A DNA stretch of 64,000 bases from contig JANFAH010000027.1 of assembly GCA_024663395.1 (NCBI GenBank), positions 310,001-374,000 of the forward strand, in the 5' to 3' direction. Shown here piece after piece: positions 56,402-64,000 of this stretch. Both the position numbers and the translations under genes were made by a program. Within the stretch, counting starts at the first letter, position 1. Each line of letters starts with the position of its first letter. The notes below the pieces were generated by a model. That model was not told the DNA's origin, ran no database searches, and saw nothing but the letters and a program-made list of their open reading frames with translations. The stretch comes from Pisolithus tinctorius (lineage: Eukaryota; Basidiomycota; Agaricomycetes; Boletales; Pisolithaceae).

Positions 56402-56542
56402 AAAGTTGCGAGCGAAGCGACTGCAAAACGAGGCCGAAAGGCAAAAATCTGCTGAACTGAGCCTGAAAATTGCGAAAATGAAGCTGGAGACTGAAAAATA
56501 AAATCTGGGAAGGGTTGGATGGGTGCCAGGCTAAGACAGAAG

Positions 56543-56561
56543 CCCCTCGCGGTGGGCTCCA
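56543..56561 (-). promoter_or_regulatory. tRNA primer binding site of element H
   Basis: On the minus strand, two bases after the 5' LTR, TGGAGCCCACCGCGAGGGG begins with TGG, the complement of a tRNA CCA end. The matching tRNA cannot be named without a search. This differs from the self-primed A, C and F families and fixes the orientation of H. Confidence 0.65.
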
Positions 56562-56563
56562 GT

Positions 56564-56920
56564 TGTAGGAAATGAGATTTATGGGAGAGTAGAAGTAGCT
56601 GAGTAAAGCAGGGATATCTGAGGGGAGTGAGTAAGCCAAAGGGGCTTCTATAGCCTAGGCAAGGATCCTGGTTGTTGTCTGAAGGCTTCTGAGGCTGTCT
56701 GGGTGCAGGGAAACGACCTGCTTGAACTCGTCTCTCGTCTCTGGTAACTCGTCTATTATTCTTAAAAAAAACTAACTACATCCAGTACTAGGTAGTGCTG
56801 ACTAAGCGACCAAAATGCAAAACTCTAAGTACCACTAGCAGAAAAAACACCTAGAATCAAAACTGAATAAAATGAACAAAATAAAACAATTCCCCTAGTA
56901 GGGAAATTACATTCCCTACA
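56564..56920 (-). repeat. 5' LTR of element H
   Basis: Copy of 52676-53032; ends CCTACA next to CCGG, where the integrase gene of A resumes with HEYTWPSLRTF. Confidence 0.93.
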
Positions 56921-58148
56921 CCGGCATGAGTATACCTGGCCCAGCCTCAGGACATTCGTCAAAGACTATGTCCAGTCTTGCACGGCCTGTGCTCGGGCTA
57001 AGGTTCCCCGCCATCGGCCTTACGGCCTCCTCAAGCAGCTTCCGGTGCCGGAGAAACCATGGAATTCCATCTCTATGGATTTTATCGAGCAGCTCCCGGC
57101 CTCAACCGGCTTCACGGCCATCCTTGTAGTAGTTGACCGGCTTTCCAAGCAGGCCATATTCATCCCCACCCACAATACCATAACAGCCCCAGAACTCGCC
57201 AAACTATTCCTACTCCATGTCTTCTCAAAGCATGGAGTGCCGGCCCATGTAACCTCAGACCGAGGCTCGGAGTTCATCTCTCATTTCTTCCGGTCGCTCG
57301 GTAAGGCTTTAGACATGCGCTTACACTTCACCTCGGGCTACCACCCCGAAGGTGATGGCCAGACCGAAAGGACCAACCAGACCCTAGAACAATACCTCCG
57401 AGTATACTGCAACTACCAGCAGGATAACTGGGCCGAACTACTACCTTTGGCCGAGTTCGCATACAACAATGCCCCTAGCGCTACTACTGGTGTATCACCC
57501 TTCTTCGCTAACAAGGGCTACCATCCTAGTATCTCAGTGTACCCGGAGCGCGATCTTACCTCCGCTCAGGCTCGTGACTATGCAGTCGACTTAGACTCAC
57601 TGCATCAATACCTACGGGAAGAAATGACCTTGGCACAGCAGCGCTACCAAGGACCAGCTGATGCTAAACGCATGCCGGCTCCGGACTTCAAAGTCAGCGA
57701 CCAAGTATATGTCAAAGCCAAGTACTTTCGGTCCACCCGGCCTTCCAAGAAGCTCTCGGAGAAAAACCTTGGGCCGTATCCGGTCATGGCTCAGGCCAGT
57801 ACCCACTCGTTCACACTGTGCCTGCCGGACTCAATGCGCACAGTACATCCGGTCTTCCACGTTTCCCAACTCGAGCCGGCCATCCCTAATACCATCCCGA
57901 ACCGGACTCAACCACCACCCCCACCAGTCGAAGTCGACGGTGATCTAGAGTTCGAGGTAGCGGAAATCCTCGACTCTAAGGTCGACTGGCATCACTGGTG
58001 TTGGCTTCAGTATCTAGTCCGGTGGACCGGCTATGAAGGGACAGATGAAGAAACCACTTGGGTACTTGCTACCAAACTGGACAATGCCTCTGAACTCGTA
58101 CAAGAGTTCCATTCCCACTACCCCGGTAAACCCGGCCCATATCAATGA
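56921..58148 (+). CDS. pol: Gypsy A Pol, integrase and chromodomain part
   Basis: Continues the pol cut at 52675. Zinc-binding Cys pair in CTACARAK, core residues in SMDFIEQLP (Asp), TSDRGSEFIS (Asp) and HPEGDGQTER (Glu), GPY region around EKNLGPYPVM, then HPVFHVSQLEPA. The chromodomain at about 57945-58120 reads EVAEILDSKV, LQYLVRWTGYEGTDEETTW. Ends at TGA 58148 after PGKPGPYQ. The frame is open throughout and Arg codons are kept where A2 has Trp or Cys, confirming youth. The chromodomain would steer integration to particular histone marks. Confidence 0.93.
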
Positions 58149-58402
58149 GGACCAGTCTCAACCGGCCTCAGCTTCTTTTCTGTTTTTTCTATCGGTATCT
58201 AGTTTTCTTTGATCTCTTACTTACCTTGTTTTCCCTTTCTTCTGTTTCTCTTGCTTTACTGGACACCGGACACCAGACACCGGACGCATGACATTCGCAG
58301 AAGGAAAAAGACTACAAGACCGTACGCTACGAAACTACTCGGCCTCGGCCATAGACTCATCCTCCCCACCGGATTCCTCCTCTTCGTCCTCGCCGTGGGT
58401 TT

Positions 58403-59358
58403 TCAGCCACGCAGTTCATCGGAGTCGAGCTCGGACGAGCCCGAGTCCGAAGGGGACACCGCCATCCCGAAGCCGTATGATTCGTCGAGTATTGACTCGA
58501 GGGCATCGGTGATGCGACCCGAATTCTCGACAGCGGTCTCGTGCAGCTCGAAGAGGCTGGCCAAGTTGTTGGCAATCAGCCCCGCGGCCTCGATAAGGTG
58601 CTCGAGCTTGTCCTCCAAGCCCGAGTACCTGGCCGCACCGGCCTCCTTCGTCACGCTCCCACCGGCCTCAGGTTCGTCGAGGTCCAAGACCTCGGTCAGC
58701 CTCGCACTCGTCCTTGCCTGCTTTTGGTTACTGGGCCCGGCCTCAGCGTTCTCCTCCTCGGCTTTCTGCTTCTTCCCCTTGTCGGTCCTCCCGGCCTTAG
58801 GACCGGCCTCGGCGTCTTTCCCATCCCCGGGCCAGCGGCACTTGCCTTTCAATAGGTTGCAGTGCACACAGGCCACGCGCTTCTTGTTGCCGTCTACGAC
58901 GAATTCACAGATGGTGTTGGCCCGGGCACAGTGGGTACAGCTAAAAGGATTGTCAAAGAGGATACGCACAAGGTTAAAAAATTCACTCACCCAGGGTCCA
59001 TGACCACTTTCTTCACCTCCCCCCCGGCCTCATCACCCTTATCGGCCTCGGCCTTGCGCCTGCGTTCGGCCTCCCACCTCTCCTCCTCTTCGCGCACCCT
59101 CTTCTCTTTGGCCTCCCGCTCCGCCTTCTCGGCCTCGGCCTTCTCCTTCTCAGCCCTCTCGGCCTCCAGTCGCACCTGCTCCTCCCGCCGGGCTTGTTCA
59201 GCCGCCTTTCTTCTCTTCCTCTCCTTCGCCTTCACCCTCATCACTTCCTCCTCATCATCAGTGTTGTACCGAATGTCGTCGTCAGGGACTTGGGCCCAAT
59301 CAACAACTCAGCCTTCGTCATTGTTGTTAGCGGCGACGGTCAGTCTTGAGTCGGACAT
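58403..59358 (-). CDS. Antisense accessory gene of gypsy A (coiled coil, Zn2Cys6-like)
   Basis: Start at 59358 (MSDSRLTVAANNNDEG). Exon 1 (59358-58991) is an acidic N terminus and a long Glu/Ala/Arg coiled coil (RREEQVRLEAERAEKEKAE). A 50-bp GT-AG intron (58990-58941) joins to exon 2 (58940-58403), opening with CTHCARANTIC, 12 residues, CVHCNLLKGKC: spacing C-x2-C-x6-C-x12-C-x2-C-x6-C, within the fungal Zn2Cys6 pattern. Basic stretches (GKKQKAEEE) and an acidic Ser-rich tail follow. One TGA in exon 1 is at a probable former CGA. It lies between pol and the 3' LTR, opposite to gag-pol. A relative is at 29436-30459. Likely nuclear DNA-binding; role in the element unknown. Confidence 0.75.
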
Positions 59359-59482
59359 GATGGTTAAGATACAAAGGAAAGATGCAAAAGGCTTAGCAGG
59401 CCACAAGTATCATTTTTTCGAACTCAGCCAACTTTTGGACTCAGCCCACCACTCTCGCAGGGGTCTCATGGGTTCGACCCCT

Positions 59483-59553
59483 AAGAGGGGGATACTGTCA
59501 TAGCCATATCTCGACCCCAGCCGGACTCGGCCTCGCACTCACTTAGTCCAGCA
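59483..59553 (+). repeat. Polypurine tract and first part of 3' LTR, element A
   Basis: AAGAGGGGGATAC (59483-59495) primes plus-strand synthesis and abuts TGTCATAGCC at 59496. The LTR is cut after 58 bases by the CACTG-ended transposon; it resumes at 62373. Confidence 0.92.
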
Positions 59554-60096
59554 CACTGGAAGCATTTCTCAATTTCTTTGCTAAAAACATTTTAAAAAAA
59601 GATTGAAAAATGAGACTCTTTAATTTGGGATGTTTTTGTGACAAATATTGTAAAAACATATAGGATTTGTATTGTCTACCATGCCTCACAAAATATTATC
59701 AGAAAAACTTAAATTGTTGCATATAAAATAATTATGGATGTTCAGCAGAATGATTTTGAGTACAATATGTGTGATACATTGTAAATAGTTCTCCAATATA
59801 TCTCACTTTTTTTTTGATTTAACAATCTGCTTTTTTGTGAGCAGAAAGTTTAAAAGGTAGGAAGTATTTACTTAGCCCAAATATTGTACTGCAATAATGA
59901 ATTGTGTGCTAAAGCTCATCTGAAAAACATTCTGCCTTTTTTATGCACAAACATGTAATATGCAGTGAAATATTTTTCAACAAAAAATCAAATCAGATAT
60001 AAAGTCTTTCCACATGAAAATCATAGATCAAAACATCAAAAATTACTTCTGGATGAAATATTGAGTATATTATTACATGTTCCAGGCTGTCATTGT

Positions 60097-60130
60097 CATC
60101 ATGTGGTGGTGGTGGTGGTGGTGGTGGCGG
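60097..60130 (+). repeat. GGT microsatellite
   Basis: A run of about eight GGT triplets after TCATGT, inside the CACTG-ended transposon just beyond its left inverted repeat. Confidence 0.85.
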
Positions 60131-60321
60131 GTTGGTACTGATAATGGTAGTTGAGTGTTGTTGTAGAGCTCACAAATTATGCTGATATAATCATGCAATG
60201 CATCCAGTCCTCTGGCCTCTGCCTTCCATCCCTCTGAATCTCCCCTCTCCCCTCTCACCATTCTAACACTCTTCCAACCTCCACTCTGAAATCTGAAGGC
60301 TGAGCTTGTACAAGGGATGCT

Positions 60322-61047
60322 TCAAGAGCAACAACTCACTGTAGTCCTAGGAGTGCTTGAGATGGAGCATGTGACCCAAGCATCAACACTCACTGTGTTC
60401 CACTTCACATTAATTTCTGGGTGGTCCCAGCTGAGATGCTTGTGAAGCACTGTGTGGTTGTTGAATGTACCATGCAAATCACACATGACACAAGACCATG
60501 ACTGAACAGTGGTCCTACTGGTAGTGGATGCCACTTCCTGCTCTTCAGTGCCATTGGGGGGGGGCATGGACATGTGATAGAAATGGGATGTGCCAGTGAT
60601 GACTGGATTAATCCCAAGCATCTTGCATCTGACTTTGAATCCTTTTTGTACATTGCACCAGAGGAAGGGGAATCTTGATTGAGCAGAGTAAGTTGGTTCC
60701 TCCATGACATCATCATCTGCTATATCATGCACTGTGCTGTGATCTGCAGTGTCATACAAAGACATGTTCTCTTCTTCTGAGTCATCACATAGGTTCTTGT
60801 GCTGCTGCTCATCTTGGGGTGCTGTGCACTTCATATCCACTTTAGGCTGACCAGATTTGACACCAAACTGTAATTTTCTTGCAGCCTTGAAACCCACCTT
60901 TGGCTGCCTACAAGACTTGAGCAGCACACAAGCTGAACCCAATGCCTTCACTCCACTTCTGCCTCTTGGCTTTGTCAGACTTCCTCTGCACTTTGATTCT
61001 AGCCCTCTGGCAGTGTCAGAGTTTGTCAGAGTGAGTGGTCCTGACAC
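60322..61047 (-). CDS. Hypothetical C2H2 zinc-finger protein in transposon
   Basis: 241 codons with no stop, unlike most genes here. Basic N-terminal half (GSLTKPRGRSGVK), acidic centre (DDSEEENMSLYDTADH, DDDVMEEPTYS), then FLWCNVQKGFKVRCK. A C-terminal zinc finger has SCVMCDLHGTF and HKHLSWDHPEI: C-x2-C, then His-x5-His, with VLHKHL in the helix. It is the only gene between the TIRs and not a transposase I recognise. It may be a captured nuclear protein or an accessory DNA-binding factor for the TIRs. Splicing is not evident. Confidence 0.55.
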   Translation of the reverse strand: MSGPLTLTNSDTARGLESKCRGSLTKPRGRSGVKALGSACVLLKSCRQPKVGFKAARKLQFGVKSGQPKVDMKCTAPQDEQQHKNLCDDSEEENMSLYDTADHSTVHDIADDDVMEEPTYSAQSRFPFLWCNVQKGFKVRCKMLGINPVITGTSHFYHMSMPPPNGTEEQEVASTTSRTTVQSWSCVMCDLHGTFNNHTVLHKHLSWDHPEINVKWNTVSVDAWVTCSISSTPRTTVSCCS

Positions 61048-61099
61048 ATAGGTTTTGACCTCAAGGCACTTAAATTGGTACTAAGCTGTATTTAAAGAA

Positions 61100-61849
61100 G
61101 AGCTGTAGGGGAAGCATGTGCACTTGGTATAGGGAGGCTCAGACCATGCATGGGACAACCACTGGCAGGAGCAGCAGGATGAGGATGAGGGGGAGCCACA
61201 ATTGTAATTACAAACACTGCAAAATTAGTTCCATCACCACCCACAGGCCACTATATCCATGCACCCCCATTTCAAAATTGGCCACTCATTTTGCCAGATA
61301 CTCAGATGACACTCAGATGGTAGTCTGATCAGCTTGGCTTGAAGTGGCAATGCACTTGAAAGCAATGGCAGTCACAAGATCTACAACTATACAGTAGTCC
61401 ACTACTTAATACTACATACTGTGTGCATTGAATGACCTGTGTTCAAAGACTCCTTTGTGCCTCTCAAAGGGACTGATTCAATATCTTAGAACAATGTAAC
61501 CACAAGCATCAATATATGTTGCCTCAACTCAATACAGGCATTCATGCTCTCTTTCAGTTATAATGCATGAAAATAAATTCAGTACTACAATTACAATAGG
61601 CATCAAGTACAGGCATCCATACACCAGGATGCTTGAGCCAGGAGATCATGGGCAAGTAGGTTGAGAGGCAGGCAAAGCCTTGAAAGCAATGGGACTCAGA
61701 GAATCATCAAATTCACATTTAAATTTGTTTACTATTTTTCTTTTTTCAATTAAATCTTTTCCCTTACTTACAGAGCCTCAGTCAATCTTGTCATCACTAA
61801 GGTATATCTTATCACTTACTTTCTTATTTATACTGTACCAATTGCTCTT
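61100..61849. other. Non-coding interior of the CACTG-ended transposon
   Basis: No gene with protein character; short ORFs only. A GAGGATGAGGGGGAG purine stretch lies near 61180. Confidence 0.5.
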
Positions 61850-62372
61850 GTAATAATATATTCAATATTTCATCCAGAAATCATTTTTGATGTTTTGATC
61901 TATGTTTTTCATGTGGAAAGACTTTATTTCTGATTTGATTTTTTCTTGAAAAATATTTCACTGCATATTACATGTTTGTGCATAAAAAAGGCAGAATGTT
62001 TTTCAGATGAGCTTTAGCACACAATTCATCATTGCAATACAATATTTGGGCTAAGTAAATACTTCCTACCTTTTAAACTTTCTGCTCACAAAAAAGCAGA
62101 TTGTTAAATCAAAAAAAAAGTGAGATATATTGGAGAACTATTTACAATGTATCACACATATTGTACTCAAAATCATTCTGCTGAACATCCATAATTATTT
62201 TATATGCAACAATTTAAGTTTTTCTGATAACATTTTGTGAGGCATGGTAGACAATACAAATCTTATATGTTTTTACAATATTTGTCACAAAAACATCCCA
62301 AATTAAAGAGTCTCATTTTTCAATCTTTTTTTAAAATGTTTTCAGCAAAGAAATTGAGAAATGCTTCCAGTG

Positions 62373-62416
62373 GCATCGGCCTCACCTGTTTGCTATCCCC
62401 AGATGTCCTAGCACGG
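62373..62416 (+). repeat. Second fragment of the 3' LTR of element A
   Basis: GCATCGGCCTCACC through CCTAGCACGG continues the LTR broken at 59553, then is cut again by an H-type LTR at 62417. The remainder is not found before the window ends. Confidence 0.88.
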
Positions 62417-62692
62417 TGTAGGAAAAGGATTTTTAAGAGGGAGAAGACTGGTAGTTGAGGAGAGTAGGGATATCTGAGGGGAGTGAGTAAGCCAAAGGGG
62501 CTTCTATAACCTGGGCAAGGATCCTGATAGTCGTCTGAAGGCTTCTATGGCTGTCTGGGTGCAGGGAAACGACCTGCTCGAACTCGTCTCTCGTCTGTGG
62601 TAACTCGTCTCTTGTTTTTAAAAAAAACTAACTACATCCAGTACTAGGTAGTGCTGACTAAGCAACCAAAATGCGAAATTCTAAGTACAGTT
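62417..62692 (-). repeat. Truncated LTR related to element H
   Basis: Begins TGTAGGAAAAGG and follows the H LTR for about 275 bp, with several differences (for example AAAAGGATTTTTAAGAGG in place of AAATGAGATTTATGGG), then loses similarity after CTAAGTACAG. An older or different H subfamily member. Orientation is given to match H. Confidence 0.85.
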
Positions 62693-63660
62693 ATCCCGTA
62701 AAATATACAAGCTGTGTCAGGGGCGCTCCAAAAAGGGTTAGCGGGGGGGTCGCGCGCCCCCCAGCAGCGTTCCGTCCAGTTCCGAAGGGGGCGGCGTTAT
62801 GTAAGCGACCGAGTTTGGCATATGGGACGGTGTTCGCGCAATTGCGAGGTCGTGAACGCGCGTAGGGCGCAAGCGCGAGAGGCAGGCAGCTATGCACGCG
62901 CACGGCGCCTTCCCCCGTGGCGTCTGCCCGTTTTTCCTGGGGTCTGAATGGCGTGATCGTGTAGTACTAGCATTCAGTATCTCCGGTATCATTTCCGTCG
63001 CCCCCACCCCCATGTATAGATTAGCGTGTCCTGCTTCGGCCCTGGGCTGCGCGCGAGGTATTTGCTCGTGTAGCTACATACGTGTCGCAATGTATCCTCA
63101 CAGATTTGGACAGAGCTCGCCATGTGCACCAGTGCAAAGTGCAGGCATAAGCCTGTACGCGCTGCGGGGCCGTGACTGTGGCGGACGATGTGGAGGGGTG
63201 GGATATGGCTTTGTAGCCGGGGACTGGGGGAGCCGACAGGTCCCTGACTCCCTCCCGGCAGCGTAGACCTTCGCTTATTGCAAAATATACAATGTTTATG
63301 CCAAACATTGTATATTTTACACCTCGGTATGGCACTTGCCACTTATTTCCAACTTATCCCTGCCATTCCGTGCACTTTACACACTTTGTAGTCCGCTCTT
63401 TCTGTAGTCGTTTGTAGCCCTTCGGCCTCTACAACGTAGTGCGTCGGCCAACTAATAGACCTTCCAGATCCGGTAAGCTTACTAAGCCGTCGGTGTCGGG
63501 CTCGTCGCTGCCCATCCACCTGTGGCACTACGTGCGCGTCCACGTTTGTGCTCAACGTGTCATATTTCATCAGTGTAGGTGTGTGCCGTCGATGTCCACG
63601 CTCACGCTCAACCCGTTTCCTGCCAGCTCTTCCCCATTGCCCTGTGGCATGCGCCCTCTC
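62693..63660. other. CpG-rich stretch with hairpin, possible DNA element
   Basis: GTAAAATATACAA (62698-62710) recurs inverted at 63308-63320. A perfect 16-bp hairpin AAAATATACAATGTTT (63282-63297) with a 5-nt loop sits just inside the right copy. The interior is CpG-rich with short ORFs of no recognised family. It interrupts the H-type LTR. Confidence 0.4.
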
Positions 63661-63739
63661 TGACTGCACATATCCCCTCCAACGTTCTGGCTCGTTTTGG
63701 AGTGCATACCCATCCCGCTGTTGAAGACAAAGATGTTTG

Positions 63740-64000
63740 CATTCGCGTTCGCTCCGAATGGTGATTGGTAGGTGAATTTTCACCCCCCATCCTTTGTTTT
63801 GTGCACTCACCGAGCCGTCGAAGACACAGACGCTTTGTACTCGCTTTGCCCACTGATCAGTAGACAAATTTTAGGCCCCCCACCCTCATTCTTTGCGCCT
63901 GCCCCGTCATTGAACATGAAGGCATTCGCATTCGCTCTGCCCACCAATCAGTAGGTGATTTTTGGCCCCTGACCTTTGTTTTGGGCACTCACCTGGTCGT
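63740..64000. repeat. About 92-bp degenerate tandem repeats
   Basis: Three units begin at TTCGCTCCGAATGG, CTCGCTTTGCCCACTG and TTCGCTCTGCCCACCA (near 63746, 63840 and 63931). Each contains CARTAGRYRAATTTT and a CTTTGTTTTGxGCACTCACC-type block. The array continues past the window edge. Confidence 0.6.

Larger units (their letters stand above)
52676..56920 (-). mobile_element. Gag-only LTR retrotransposon H
   Basis: Two 357-bp direct LTRs that look identical by eye (52676-53032 and 56564-56920), with TGTAGG and CCTACA termini, sit in the integrase gene of element A. The flanks share CCGG, a 4-bp duplication. A tRNA-type primer site and a Gag ORF place the 5' end on the right, so it reads on the minus strand. 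No protease, RT or integrase is present. It is a TR-GAG-like non-autonomous element that needs enzymes in trans. Confidence 0.92.
59554..62372. mobile_element. CACTG-ended DNA transposon carrying a zinc-finger ORF
   Basis: Inverted repeats of about 520 bp (59554-60077 and 61850-62372) start CACTGGAAGCATTTCTCA. GCA is duplicated at 59551-59553 and 62373-62375. A 3-bp duplication and a CACTG terminus fit the CACTA (CMC) group. The arms are very AT-rich and close to identical. No transposase is present; it is non-autonomous with a single ORF. Confidence 0.85.

Noticed and set aside
58209..59003. Plus-strand ORF of 264 codons after pol of element A
   Set aside because: It is the complement of the antisense gene; the minus strand has the Cys cluster, coiled coil and a proper intron matched in a second element.
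62693..63321. Helitron 3' end, because of the terminal hairpin
   Set aside because: The hairpin is AT-rich and is not followed by CTRR; an inverted copy at the other side fits a TIR element better.

Overview
This window looks like a repeat-dense part of an Agaricomycete-type basidiomycete genome. The basis is the element content: chromodomain Ty3/gypsy elements, a Tnp2/Plavaka-type DNA transposon, a PIF/Harbinger element and a DD34E Tc1/mariner element, all with spliceosomal introns of about 50-55 bp. I see no rRNA, no intact tRNA and no gene I can defend as an ordinary host gene. Almost every open frame belongs to, or is carried by, a mobile element. The species cannot be named from the sequence.

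Layout. 1-284 is the end of an LTR of gypsy family A. 285-5866 is a dead chromodomain gypsy (family B) holding a solo LTR of family C. 5891-12475 is a foldback-like element with about 1.9 kb inverted arms built partly of minisatellites. 12476-16182 is the 3' part of an LTR element (E) with an unrecognised long ORF and no pol. 16183-26500 is a decayed second copy of the family A pol (A2), split at 17095-24650 by the 7.6 kb Plavaka-type transposon. 26500-33207 is a scrap heap of LTR families F and G, an antisense gene from a G element and a SINE-like unit. 34374-35052 is a GC-rich MITE-like unit and 35324-35730 an E-box-rich tandem array. 35980-39234 is a Harbinger gene pair. 39628-48237 is gypsy family C, with a 4.3 kb cargo-carrying mariner in its gag. 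48238 onward is the young CpG-rich gypsy element A. Its integrase holds a gag-only LTR element H (52676-56920). Its 3' LTR is broken by a CACTG-ended transposon (59554-62372) and by a second H-type LTR (62417 on). 62693-64000 is CpG-rich repeat sequence.

How the parts work together. A encodes Gag, protease, RT/RNase H, integrase and a chromodomain on the plus strand. It also carries a separate two-exon antisense gene (coiled coil plus Zn2Cys6-like cluster) between pol and the 3' LTR. Families A and C share a gag-pol junction with a slippery heptamer, a 6-nt spacer and an 11-bp hairpin that covaries between them, which implies -1 ribosomal frameshifting. Families A, C and F share complementarity between the presumed transcript start and the bases just after the 5' LTR, again with compensatory changes, which implies Tf1/sushi-type self-priming. 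H and E look non-autonomous.

Age signal. Older elements have lost nearly all CpG, and nearly all of their premature stops are TGA at former CGA arginine codons. A and H remain CpG-rich. This is the footprint of cytosine methylation or RIP-like mutation, and it dates the layers relative to one another.
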